NCBI GenBank assembly: GCA_016790515.1
Contig: JAEUOY010000041.1
Span: 1 to 39,965, forward strand
Direction: 5' to 3'
Origin: Burkholderiaceae bacterium
GTDB lineage: Bacteria > Pseudomonadota > Gammaproteobacteria > Burkholderiales > Burkholderiaceae_C
Length of the DNA: 39,965 nt
The notes beneath the pieces were generated by a model. It did no database searches and was not told the origin of the DNA. It saw nothing but the letters and a program-made list of their open reading frames with translations. A program made the translations under genes and the position numbers. Every line of letters begins with the position of its first letter. The first letter of the stretch is position 1. Positions 9,523 through 17,241 of this stretch are shown here, piece after piece.

Positions 9523-9867
9523 ATGAATGCCTCCCTGCTGACCCTCGTCGACGCTGCCGTGGCCGCCCTGCTGGTCGTCGGCGCCGCCTTCGCGCTCGTG
9601 GGCTCCTGGGGCCTGGCGCGCCTGCACGACTTCCTCAAGCGCCTGCACGGCCCCAGCAAGGCCACGACGCTGGGTGTCGGCTGCGTGCTTCTGGCCTCGG
9701 CGCTTTGGTTCGCGGCGCGCGGGCAAGGGAGCTGGCAGGAAGGGCTGATCGCGCTCTTCCTGTTCATCACGGCGCCGGTGTCGGCGCACCTGCTGGTGAA
9801 GGCGGCGTTGAAGCTCGACCCATCGCTGCGGCCGGCGCCGCCACCGGCAGGGTCTGCACCCGACTGA
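9523..9867 (+). CDS. mrpG: Mrp antiporter subunit G
   Basis: This 114-residue protein is MrpG/MnhG/PhaG, the last subunit of the antiporter. It has three helices and the typical motif FALVGSWGLARLHDFLKRLHGPSKATTLG around residues 24-52 (family: GxxGLLRLPDxYxRLHAxTKAxTLG). The C-terminus LKLDPSLRPAPPPAGSAPD is a proline-rich tail. It begins 5 bases after the tandem repeat; a weak purine stretch only is seen upstream of the ATG. The 129 bases after it up to the fumarase start show no further gene. Confidence 0.93.
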   Translation: MNASLLTLVDAAVAALLVVGAAFALVGSWGLARLHDFLKRLHGPSKATTLGVGCVLLASALWFAARGQGSWQEGLIALFLFITAPVSAHLLVKAALKLDPSLRPAPPPAGSAPD

Positions 9868-9996
9868 CCCGCGCGGCTTGCGCCCGAGGGCCGGGCGGCC
9901 ACCCGGCGCGACGCTGCCCGCGGGCACCTTCGAGGGGGGCCCTTGAGTAAACTGCGGCGCACCCGCTCACCCCCCAGGGCGCCTGTCGAGAACCGC

Positions 9997-11520
9997 ATGA
10001 CCACCATCCAGAAGGCCGACCTCGTCGAGAGCGTCGCCGCGGCGCTGCAGTACATCAGCTACTACCACCCGGCCGACTACATCGCCCACCTGGCGCGTGC
10101 CTACGAGCGCGAGCAGGGCCCCGCGGCCAAGGACGCCATCGCGCAGATCCTCACCAACAGCCGCATGTGCGCCGAGGGCAAGCGCCCCATCTGCCAGGAC
10201 ACCGGCATCGTCAACGTGTTCCTCAAGATCGGCATGGACGTGCGCTTCGCGGGCTTCACGGGCTCGGTGGAAGACGCCGTCAACGAAGGCGTGCGCCGTG
10301 CCTACCTCGACCCCGACAACAAGCTGCGCGGCTCGGTGCTCGCCGACCCGCTTTTCGAGCGCAAGAACACGAAAGACAACACGCCCGCCGTCGTGCACAT
10401 GAGCGTGGTGCCCGGCCACACGGTGGACGTGACCGTCGCTGCCAAGGGCGGCGGCAGCGAGAACAAGAGCAAGTTCATCATGATGAACCCGAGCGACAGC
10501 CTCGTCGACTGGGTGATGAAGACGGTGCCGACGATGGGCGCCGGCTGGTGCCCGCCCGGCATGCTCGGCATCGGCGTCGGCGGCACGGCCGAGAAGGCCA
10601 TGCTGATGGCCAAGGAAGTGCTGATGGAGCCGATCGACATGTTCGAGCTGCTCGCGCGCGGCCCGAAGAGCAAGCTCGAGGAGCTGCGCATCGAGCTCTA
10701 CGAGAAGGTCAACGCGCTCGGCATCGGCGCGCAGGGCCTGGGTGGCCTCACCACCGTGCTCGACGTGAAGATCGCCACCTGGCCCACGCACGCGGCCAGC
10801 AAGCCGGTGGCGATGATCCCCAACTGCGCCGCCACGCGCCACGCGCACGTGGTGCTCGACGGCTCCGGCCCCGCCTACATGGAGCCGCCGAGCCTGGACC
10901 TGTGGCCCAAGGTGAACTGGGCGCCCGACGAGAAGAAGAGCAAGCGCGTCGACCTCAACACGCTCACCCCGGCCGAGGTGGCGAGCTGGAAGCCGGGCGA
11001 CACGCTCTTGCTCAACGGCAAGATGCTTACCGGGCGCGATGCCGCGCACAAGCGCATCCAGGACATGCTCGCCAAGGGCGAGAAGCTGCCGGTGGACTTC
11101 ACCAACCGCGTCATCTACTACGTCGGCCCGGTGGACCCGGTGCGCGACGAGGTCGTCGGCCCCGCCGGCCCCACCACCGCCACGCGCATGGACAAGTTCA
11201 CCGAGATGATGCTGGCGCAAACCGGCCTCATCGCCATGATCGGCAAGGCCGAGCGCGGCCCCGTCGCCATCGAGGCGATCAAGAAGCACAAGAGCGCTTA
11301 CCTGATGGCCGTGGGCGGCGCCGCCTACCTCGTGGCCAAGGCCATCAAGGGCGCCAAGGTGCTGGGCTTCGCCGACCTCGGCATGGAAGCCATCTACGAG
11401 TTCGACGTCAAGGACATGCCGGTGACGGTGGCGGTGGACGCCAGTGGCACGAGCGTGCACAACACCGGGCCGCGCGAGTGGCAGGCGCGCATCGGGAAGA
11501 TACCGGTGGCGGTGGCCTGA
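9997..11520 (+). CDS. fumA: Fumarate hydratase, class I ([4Fe-4S], single chain)
   Basis: This enzyme interconverts fumarate and L-malate in the TCA cycle. The 507-residue protein joins the alpha (N-terminal) and beta (C-terminal) domains of iron-sulfur fumarases in one chain. Cluster-ligand candidates are the cysteines in RPICQDTG, GWCPPGMLG and IPNCAATRH. The C-terminal domain has GPTTATRMDKF and a swivelling-domain glycine pattern. The open frame begins at 9943, but the ATG at 9997 (MTTIQKADLV) matches the family start. The gene stands alone; the repeat-rich patch at 11545-11608 follows its stop. Being oxygen-sensitive, class I fumarase usually serves low-oxygen or iron-replete growth. Confidence 0.95.
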   Translation: MTTIQKADLVESVAAALQYISYYHPADYIAHLARAYEREQGPAAKDAIAQILTNSRMCAEGKRPICQDTGIVNVFLKIGMDVRFAGFTGSVEDAVNEGVRRAYLDPDNKLRGSVLADPLFERKNTKDNTPAVVHMSVVPGHTVDVTVAAKGGGSENKSKFIMMNPSDSLVDWVMKTVPTMGAGWCPPGMLGIGVGGTAEKAMLMAKEVLMEPIDMFELLARGPKSKLEELRIELYEKVNALGIGAQGLGGLTTVLDVKIATWPTHAASKPVAMIPNCAATRHAHVVLDGSGPAYMEPPSLDLWPKVNWAPDEKKSKRVDLNTLTPAEVASWKPGDTLLLNGKMLTGRDAAHKRIQDMLAKGEKLPVDFTNRVIYYVGPVDPVRDEVVGPAGPTTATRMDKFTEMMLAQTGLIAMIGKAERGPVAIEAIKKHKSAYLMAVGGAAYLVAKAIKGAKVLGFADLGMEAIYEFDVKDMPVTVAVDASGTSVHNTGPREWQARIGKIPVAVA

Positions 11521-11544
11521 GCCGCGCCGCCGGCTGGGCGGGGT

Positions 11545-11608
11545 GGCTCAGTACGCCGACTGGTCCGCCGAGTCAGTACGCCAACCTGGTGCGCCAACTT
11601 AGTGAGCC
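11545..11608. repeat. Imperfect 25-bp tandem repeat with short terminal inverted repeats
   Basis: Two related units stand in tandem: AGTACGCCGACTGGTCCGCC and five more bases (11550-11574), and AGTACGCCAACCTGGTGCGCC plus five (11575-11600). The pair is bounded by GGCTCA at 11545 and its inverse TGAGCC at 11603. The stop codon of the downstream minus-strand gene (11599-11601) falls inside unit 2. The arrangement recalls transposase-binding repeats at an insertion-sequence end, but no transposase is present. Confidence 0.5.
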
Positions 11609-12120
11609 GCCCCCAGGCGCGGCACGCTGAGGAACCCGCCTCTCCGATAGGGCAGTTGCACGCGCCGCACGCCCGAGATGCGGCGCGCCAAGTGGCGCAC
11701 CTGGTTCACCAGTTGCAGCGCGAGGTCCGTCTTGGCGTGCTGGCCGCCCTGCTCGTACATGGGGTGCACGGCCAAGTGCAGGATGTGCAGCACCTCGGCG
11801 CTGGTGCGCAGGTAGAGCACCACCCCGATGGGGAAGCCCGGGCGCCGTTCGCGGTGGCAGGCAAAGAGGCACTGAGCGCCGTTTTTCGGAATGCCGATGT
11901 GGATGCGGTTGCCATCCCGCAGGATCTCGGGGGCGCCGAACTCTTCCACGCACGCCTTGATCGAGTCGATCAGCGAGGGCTGGCGCGGATGGAAGTAGAA
12001 GAGCGCCTCGACGTCCTTCCACAAACTCGCGTCGACGCTGGACATGAAGGCGATCGGTCCCGCGTCCGGATCGACGGCCGGGCGGGCAACGAGGGCAGCG
12101 TGGTGGGCAGCGGACATCAT
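11599..12120 (-). CDS. Unrecognised protein of about 173 residues
   Basis: I do not recognise this gene. From the ATG at 12120 (or 12117) it gives about 173 residues with a mixed alpha/beta composition. The middle segment RIHIGIPKNGAQCLFACHRE, the strand-like GVVLYLRTSAEVLHILHLAVHP and the helix LALQLVNQVRHLARRISG are reminiscent of a small acetyltransferase-like (GNAT) fold, but no acetyl-CoA loop can be shown. The frame is open further to 12354, but the extra part is low-complexity and Arg/Ala rich. It follows coxG on the same strand after a 196-base spacer without visible genes (12121-12316). Its stop lies in the tandem repeat at 11545-11608, suggesting acquisition together with a mobile remnant. 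Confidence 0.65.
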   Translation of the reverse strand: MMSAAHHAALVARPAVDPDAGPIAFMSSVDASLWKDVEALFYFHPRQPSLIDSIKACVEEFGAPEILRDGNRIHIGIPKNGAQCLFACHRERRPGFPIGVVLYLRTSAEVLHILHLAVHPMYEQGGQHAKTDLALQLVNQVRHLARRISGVRRVQLPYRRGGFLSVPRLGAAH

Positions 12121-12316
12121 CACTGGCGAGTCTCGCCTCTGGGGCGACCAGGGGAACCGAGGAGAAGCATGTTGTTCCCCGGCTTCCGCGGCCGGCAAGG
12201 CCGGAATCGGCAGGCCTGGCACCTCGCGTGAAGTCTTGCGGCCGCCCGACCGCGGGGTGGTCCGCCAGACTCGCCCGCAAGTGGTGCGCAGAGTGGCCTG
12301 GCAGGCGGTGGGGAAC

Positions 12317-12868
12317 TCAGCGCACGCGGTCCGCCCCGCCGCCGAAGAGCCCACGCAGCCACGCCAGGAGGCGAGCCAGCAGCCCGGGGGGTGCGGCAGG
12401 AACGGCGGGCGCCGCCACGCCGTAGCGCTCGACCAGCCTGGCGCCGAATGCCTCGAAGAACTCGCCAGCCATCTTCTGCGCCGCCATGTCCACGAGGCGC
12501 GAGCCCACCTGCGCCAGGCGGCCGCCGACCGAGGCGTGTGCCGTGTAGTGCAGCAGCGTCTCGGCCGGCCCCTTCGGCTCGAGACGGATGGCCGCCTGGC
12601 CCTTGCCGTGGCCCGCCGCCCCTCCCTGCCCTTCGAAGTGCAGCGTGTACGACACCGGCGGCACGATGTCGGCCAGGCGCAACTTGCCCTTGAAGCGCGC
12701 CTTGACCGGGCCCACGGCGGCGGTCACATGCACCTCGTACTCGTTCTCGCCGGTGGCGGTGATGGTCTCGCAGCCCGGGATGGCCGAGCGCAGCAGCTCG
12801 ATGTCGTTGAGGGCGGCCCAGGCCTTGGCCTGGTCGACGGGCAGGCTTTGCGTGCTGTTCAGTTCCAT
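12317..12868 (-). CDS. coxG: CoxG / SRPBCC-type carbon monoxide dehydrogenase accessory protein
   Basis: CoxG-like proteins belong to the SRPBCC (START-like) fold and act in maturation or membrane attachment of CO-dehydrogenase-type molybdenum hydroxylases. The 183-residue protein has the family pattern: WAALNDIELLRSAIPGCETI near residues 17-36, VTAAVGPVKARFKGKL near 49-64, and LHYTAHASVGGRLAQVGSRLVDMAA near 106-130. A hydrophobic C-terminal stretch, LLARLLAWLRGLFGGGADRVR, could anchor it to the membrane, as described for CoxG. It lies 19 bases beyond the stop of coxE on the same strand and is very likely in one operon with it. Confidence 0.9.
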   Translation of the reverse strand: MELNSTQSLPVDQAKAWAALNDIELLRSAIPGCETITATGENEYEVHVTAAVGPVKARFKGKLRLADIVPPVSYTLHFEGQGGAAGHGKGQAAIRLEPKGPAETLLHYTAHASVGGRLAQVGSRLVDMAAQKMAGEFFEAFGARLVERYGVAAPAVPAAPPGLLARLLAWLRGLFGGGADRVR

Positions 12869-12887
12869 GGGGTGCGGGAGAGTGGGT

Positions 12888-14186
12888 TCACGAAGCCAGG
12901 GAGGGGCGGCCGATGGTCGGGGCGTCGAAAGGCGCGCCGGTTCGACCGCGTCGGGTAGGGCCGGGGGCGGCCGGCCGCGCCAGCGCCTGCACCAGCTGCG
13001 ACAGCGCCTGCAGGTTGTGCACGGGCAGGCTCTGGCTCACATGCGGCAGCATGGCGCGCACGCCCGCCGCGCGCGGCTCGAAGCCGGCGTAGCGCAACAA
13101 GGGGTTCAGCCAGATGACGCGGCGCGCGCTCTTGGCCAGGCGCTCCATCTGGAAGGCGAGCTCGGGCGCGTCGTCGCCGTGCTCCAGGCCGTCGCTCACC
13201 AGCAGCACCGTGGCGCGGCTGCCGAGCACGCGCCGCGCCCAGCGCTGGTTGAACTCGCGCAGGCAGGCCGCGATGCGCGTGCCGCCGGCCCAGTCGTGCA
13301 CGCCGGCCATGGCGCGTGCCACCGCGAGGTCGGGGTCGCGGCCGCGCAGCCAGGGCGTGAGCCGCGTGAGGCGCGTGCCGAAGACGAAGCTCTCGACACG
13401 CGGGTGCGCCGAGGCCAGCAGGTGCGCAAAGTGCAGCAGCACGCGCGAATAGCGCGACATCGAGCCCGAGATGTCGGCCAGCACCACGAGCGGTGGCGGC
13501 ACGTCCAGCGTGGCGCGGTAGCGCAGCGCCGCGAAGTCGCCGCCGTGCCGGCCCGCCTCGCGCAGCGTGGCACGCATGTCCACGCGCCCGCGGTGCGAGG
13601 GCCGCTGCCGCCGCGTAGGCAGCGGCGGGAAGGCGACGTGCAGGTTCGCCAGCTCGCGCAGCGCGCTGCGGTACTCGTCGGCGCTCATGGTCTCGAAATC
13701 GGCCTGGCGCAGGTGCTCGCTCGCGCTGGCCGTGAGCGTGGCCTCCAGTTCCAGCTCCTCGGGCGGCGGTGGCGGCGGCGGCGCATGCGGCGAGGCCGGG
13801 AAAAGCGCATCGCCCAGCCGCCGGTTCTCGCGCACGGGCGGCGGTGCCTGGCTGCGCACCTTGGGCAGCAGCAGCGCCCGCATGCGGCCGGTGAGATCCG
13901 GGTCGCGCCAGTAGAGCCCGAAAGCCTGGTCGAACAGGTCCTGGTGCGCGTGCCGCTCGACGAAGCAGGCGCTCAGCACGGCATGGAAGTCGGCGCGGCT
14001 CTCGAGGCCGGCCAGCGGCAGCGCCTGCAGCGCGAGCTGGATGCGGTCGCTGCCCACCGGCAGGCCCGCCGCGCGCAGCACGCGGGCGAAGTGCATGACG
14101 TTGGCGGCCAGGTGACCGGGCCGCCCGGCCAGCACGCCGCCGCTCACGCTGCTGCCCGGCGTGCTGCCCGTCGCACCCGCGTTCAC
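12888..14186 (-). CDS. coxE: CoxE-type von Willebrand factor A protein
   Basis: CoxE works with the AAA+ protein CoxD in maturing the molybdenum-copper site of CO dehydrogenase and in related hydroxylase systems. The 432-residue protein has the C-terminal vWA-like domain, with the metal-ion motif DISGSMSRYSR (DxSGS) and VLLVSDGLEHGD further on. An N-terminal helical domain and a Pro-rich linker (PHAPPPPPPPEE) precede it. I chose the GTG at 14186, which overlaps the coxD stop (GTGTGA), although the frame is open to 14348. Neighbours are coxD upstream and coxG downstream, giving the usual D-E-G order. Confidence 0.9.
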   Translation of the reverse strand: MNAGATGSTPGSSVSGGVLAGRPGHLAANVMHFARVLRAAGLPVGSDRIQLALQALPLAGLESRADFHAVLSACFVERHAHQDLFDQAFGLYWRDPDLTGRMRALLLPKVRSQAPPPVRENRRLGDALFPASPHAPPPPPPPEELELEATLTASASEHLRQADFETMSADEYRSALRELANLHVAFPPLPTRRQRPSHRGRVDMRATLREAGRHGGDFAALRYRATLDVPPPLVVLADISGSMSRYSRVLLHFAHLLASAHPRVESFVFGTRLTRLTPWLRGRDPDLAVARAMAGVHDWAGGTRIAACLREFNQRWARRVLGSRATVLLVSDGLEHGDDAPELAFQMERLAKSARRVIWLNPLLRYAGFEPRAAGVRAMLPHVSQSLPVHNLQALSQLVQALARPAAPGPTRRGRTGAPFDAPTIGRPSLAS

Positions 14187-15121
14187 ACCGCAGCCGCCTG
14201 CTGCCGCACCTGGTCGAGCAGCCGCTGCACCTCGTCGACGTTGACGCGCGCGATGTCGTCCTGGTACTTGAGCAGCAGGCCGAGCGTGCTCTGCACGATC
14301 TCGGGGTCGAGCTGGATCGCGTCGAGCTCGCGCAGCGCGCGCGCCCACTCGATGGTCTCCGCCACGCCGGGCAGCTTGTAGAGGTCGAGCGTGCGCAGCC
14401 GCTGCACGAAGGCGACGATCTCACCGGCCAGCCGCTGGCCGGCCCCGGGCACGCGCCGACGCAGGATCTCGGCCTCGCGCGCCGCGTCCGGGAAACCCAC
14501 CCAGTGGTAGAGGCAGCGGCGCTTCACAGCGTCGTGGATCTCGCGTGTGCGGTTGCTCGTGAGCACGACGATGGGCGGGTGCAGCGCGCGCACGGGGCCG
14601 AGCTCGGGAATGGTGATCTGCCACTCCGACAGCACCTCGAGCAGGAAGGCCTCGAAGGGCTCGTCGGCGCGGTCGAGCTCGTCGATCAGCAGCACCGGCG
14701 CGACCGGGTTGGCCGGGTCGATCGCCTGCAGCAAGGCCCGCTTGGTGAGGAAGCGCTCACTGAACAGCTCGGCGGCGAGGGCCTCGCGGCCCTGCTTCGC
14801 ACCGGCGCCGGTGGCCTCGGCGAGGCGGATCTCCATCATCTGCCGGCCGTAGTTCCACTCGTAGGCGGCGCCCGACAGGTCCAGCCCCTCGTAGCACTGC
14901 AGCCGGATCAGCGGCCGGCCCAGCATCGCGCTGAGCGTGCGCGCGATCTCGGTCTTGCCGGTGCCGGGCTCGCCCTCCAGGAACAGCGGGCGCTGCAGCT
15001 TCAGCGCCAGGTAGACGCAGGTGGCCAGCCGGCGGTCGGCGATGTAGTCCAGCGTCGCCAGGCGGGCCAGGGTGTCGTCGATGCTGGTGGGCAGGGCTTG
15101 ATCGGACACGGGAGGCTCCAA
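14183..15121 (-). CDS. coxD: CoxD-type MoxR-family AAA+ ATPase
   Basis: This is a MoxR-type AAA+ ATPase, a chaperone-like factor that with CoxE helps build the active site of CO-dehydrogenase-like enzymes. The protein is up to 312 residues. Walker A is GEPGTGKTE near residue 53, Walker B VLLIDELDRAD near 145, sensor 1 VLTSNRTRE near 185, and the MoxR feature LEVLSEWQITIPE lies between. The ATG at 15121 or the in-frame GTG at 15109 (VSDQALPTS) could be the start. A strong hairpin with a T-run lies between coxM and this gene. Overlap with coxE implies coupled translation. Confidence 0.92.
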   Translation of the reverse strand: MEPPVSDQALPTSIDDTLARLATLDYIADRRLATCVYLALKLQRPLFLEGEPGTGKTEIARTLSAMLGRPLIRLQCYEGLDLSGAAYEWNYGRQMMEIRLAEATGAGAKQGREALAAELFSERFLTKRALLQAIDPANPVAPVLLIDELDRADEPFEAFLLEVLSEWQITIPELGPVRALHPPIVVLTSNRTREIHDAVKRRCLYHWVGFPDAAREAEILRRRVPGAGQRLAGEIVAFVQRLRTLDLYKLPGVAETIEWARALRELDAIQLDPEIVQSTLGLLLKYQDDIARVNVDEVQRLLDQVRQQAAAV

Positions 15122-15124
15122 AAG

Positions 15125-15151
15125 AAACGCCGCACCCGGTGCGGCGTTTCC
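15125..15151 (-). terminator. Hairpin terminator or attenuator between coxM and coxD
   Basis: A perfect 13-bp stem, GAAACGCCGCACC and its complement, with a one-base centre, lies 19 bases after the coxM stop on the minus strand. It is followed directly by TTTT, as in intrinsic terminators. It should stop or reduce transcription from coxM into coxD-coxE-coxG, and overlaps the start region of coxD. Confidence 0.75.
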
Positions 15152-15169
15152 CGGGGTCGAGGGAAGGCT

Positions 15170-15964
15170 TCAGCCGACGGCGCGGCCCGCCAGCACCGGG
15201 ATCAGCGCGGCGCGGTACTCGGCCGAGCCGTGCAGGTCGCTGTTCAGCCCGTCGGCACTGACCGTGGCGCCGGCCAGCGCGGCGGCCGACCAGTTGGCCG
15301 CCAGCCTGGCTTCCAGTTCCTTGGCGCGGAACACGCCCGGCCCGGCGCCGGTGACCGCCACGCGAACGCCCTGCGGGCCCTTGCTGACGAACACGCCGAC
15401 GATCGAGAAACGCGACGCCGGCTGCTTGAACTTCTGCCAGCCGGCTTTCTCGGGCACCGGGAAGCTGACCGCAGTGATCACCTCGCCCTCGGCCAGCGCG
15501 GTCTCGAACATGCCCTTGAAGAAATCGTCGGCGGCGATGTTGCGGCTGCCTGTTCCCGATTGGGTGTGCACCGTGGCGCCCAGCCCCAGCACCGCTGCGG
15601 GATAGCAGGCGGCCGGGTCGTTGTTGGCCAGGCTGCCGCCGATCGTGCCTCGGTTTCGCACCTGGCGGTCGCCGATCTTGCCGGCCAGGTCGGCCAGCGC
15701 GGGGATGGCCTTCTGGACCTCGGCACTGGCGCCGACGGCGGCATGGGTGGTCATCGCACCGATCCTGACGACGCCGCCGCTGACGGTGATGCCCCTCAGC
15801 TCGGCGATCGCCCCCAGGTCGACCAGCGCCTCGGGGGCGGCCAGGCCGAGCTTCATCGACGACAGCAGGGTCTGGCCACCGGCGATCAGCTTGGCGCCGT
15901 CGGCTGCGGCGGCACGGGCGGCCTCGGCCACCGAGGCGGGGTTGGCGTAGGTGAAGGCTTGCAT
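15170..15964 (-). CDS. coxM: FAD-binding medium subunit of a molybdenum hydroxylase (CoxM-like)
   Basis: This 264-residue protein is the flavoprotein subunit of xanthine-oxidase-family enzymes and passes electrons from the 2Fe-2S subunit to the quinone or other acceptor. FAD motifs are present: IAGGQTLLSSMK near residues 27-38 and TIGGSLANNDPAACYP near 111-126. The ATG at 15964 (MQAFTYANP) has an AGGAGA ribosome-binding site. No large (CoxL) or small (CoxS) subunit gene lies on either side, which is unusual because the three subunits are normally adjacent. It is divergent from the XdhC-type gene and separated from coxD by a terminator-like hairpin. Confidence 0.92.
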   Translation of the reverse strand: MQAFTYANPASVAEAARAAAADGAKLIAGGQTLLSSMKLGLAAPEALVDLGAIAELRGITVSGGVVRIGAMTTHAAVGASAEVQKAIPALADLAGKIGDRQVRNRGTIGGSLANNDPAACYPAAVLGLGATVHTQSGTGSRNIAADDFFKGMFETALAEGEVITAVSFPVPEKAGWQKFKQPASRFSIVGVFVSKGPQGVRVAVTGAGPGVFRAKELEARLAANWSAAALAGATVSADGLNSDLHGSAEYRAALIPVLAGRAVG

Positions 15965-16073
15965 GCGGGTTGTCTCCTGGCGGATCGGCGGAACGCGAGA
16001 CCTTGCTGCCGTCTCGACGCAACAGATCCGAGTGTAGGCCGACGCCGGTTCCGGTACCGGCATCCGGCCAATC

Positions 16074-16114
16074 GGGGGATGGGGGGGTGGGGGTGGCCCG
16101 AAGGGCGGGTCGGG
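16074..16114 (+). promoter_or_regulatory. G-run tract (possible G-quadruplex) in coxM/xdhC divergent spacer
   Basis: Within the 242-base spacer between coxM and the xdhC-type gene, the plus strand has six G-runs: five G at 16074, seven at 16081, five at 16089, then three each at 16103, 16107 and 16112. This satisfies the usual four-run rule for an intramolecular quadruplex. A 10-bp palindrome, CCGGTACCGG, sits at 16051-16060. No clear sigma-70 promoter was found. Confidence 0.5.
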
Positions 16115-16206
16115 CGTCCCTATGAACCCCCGGAAGTCCACTGCGCCTTATGCTTCCGGCTTTGACTGCGGCGGCAGCGGCGCGCCGCGCGCCGCGACAC
16201 ACGACC

Positions 16207-17211
16207 ATGGACAACGTCGACCTCAACGTGCTGCGCCAGATCACCCAGTGGCTGGCATCCGGCCACCGCGTGGTGCTGGGCACCATCACCCGCACCTGGG
16301 GCTCGGCGCCGCGGCCGCCGGGCTCGTCGGTGGCGATCCGCGACGACGGGCTGGTCGCCGGCAGCGTCTCGGGCGGCTGCATCGAGGACGACCTGGTCGA
16401 CAAGGCGCGCGCCGGCGCGCTGGCCACCGGCCTGCCGCAGGTGGTGCGCTACGGCATCGACGCCGACACCGCGCAGCGCTTCGGCCTGCCCTGCGGCGGG
16501 CTGATCGAGCTGGTGCTCGAACCGGTGCAGCCGCGCACCCGGCTCGATGAACTGCTGGCGCGGCTGGCGCGCGGCGAGCGGGTGCGGCGGGTGCTGACGA
16601 TCGCCAGCGGCGAGGTCGAGCTGCAGCCGGCCAACGACACCGACGAGCTCGAACTCACCGACACCACCCTCACCACCCACCACGGCCCGCGCTGGCGGCT
16701 GCTGCTGATCGGCGCCGGCCAGATGACGCAGTACCTGGCGCAGATGGCCAGCGCGCTGGACTACCAGGTGATCGTCTGCGACCCGCGCGAGGAATACGCC
16801 ACCGGCTTCGAGGTGCCCGGCGCGACGCTGCTGCGAACGATGCCCGACGACTGCGTGGTCGAGCTGAAGCCCGATGGCCACACCGCGATCATCGCGCTGA
16901 CCCACGACCCGAAGATGGACGACCTGGCGCTGATGGAGGCGGTGGCCAGCGAGGCCTTCTACATCGGCGCGATCGGCTCGCGGCTGAACCAGGCCAAGCG
17001 CAAGGCGCGGCTGAAGGAGCACTTCGGCATCGGCGACGAGCAGCTGGCGCGCATCCACGGCCCGGTGGGCATCAAGAACGGCGCGCGCACGCCGCCCGAG
17101 ATCGCGATCAGCATCCTCGCCGAGCTGACCGCGGTGCGCTACGGCTTGCGCATTCCCGAGCCGCTGGTGGTCAGGGCGCAGGCGGCGGTGGCGGCGGGCT
17201 GCAGCACCTGA
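16207..17211 (+). CDS. XdhC/CoxF-family molybdenum cofactor protein
   Basis: XdhC/CoxF proteins bind molybdenum cofactor and help sulfurate and insert it into xanthine-dehydrogenase or CO-dehydrogenase-type enzymes. The 334-residue protein has the N-terminal XdhC/CoxI domain, with RTWGSAPRPPGSS near residue 31 and VSGGCIEDDL near 57, and the motif GLPCGG near 96. The C-terminal part is a Rossmann-like XdhC_C domain starting at LLLIGAGQM. The ATG at 16207 (MDNVDLNVLR) fits the family, while the open frame reaches back to 16150. It is divergent from coxM, and points at a Mo hydroxylase made elsewhere or lost here. Its stop faces the binding-protein gene across only 30 bases. Confidence 0.9.
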   Translation: MDNVDLNVLRQITQWLASGHRVVLGTITRTWGSAPRPPGSSVAIRDDGLVAGSVSGGCIEDDLVDKARAGALATGLPQVVRYGIDADTAQRFGLPCGGLIELVLEPVQPRTRLDELLARLARGERVRRVLTIASGEVELQPANDTDELELTDTTLTTHHGPRWRLLLIGAGQMTQYLAQMASALDYQVIVCDPREEYATGFEVPGATLLRTMPDDCVVELKPDGHTAIIALTHDPKMDDLALMEAVASEAFYIGAIGSRLNQAKRKARLKEHFGIGDEQLARIHGPVGIKNGARTPPEIAISILAELTAVRYGLRIPEPLVVRAQAAVAAGCST

Positions 17212-17241
17212 GCGCGCGCGCCGGCGCGGGGGTCGCTGCGG

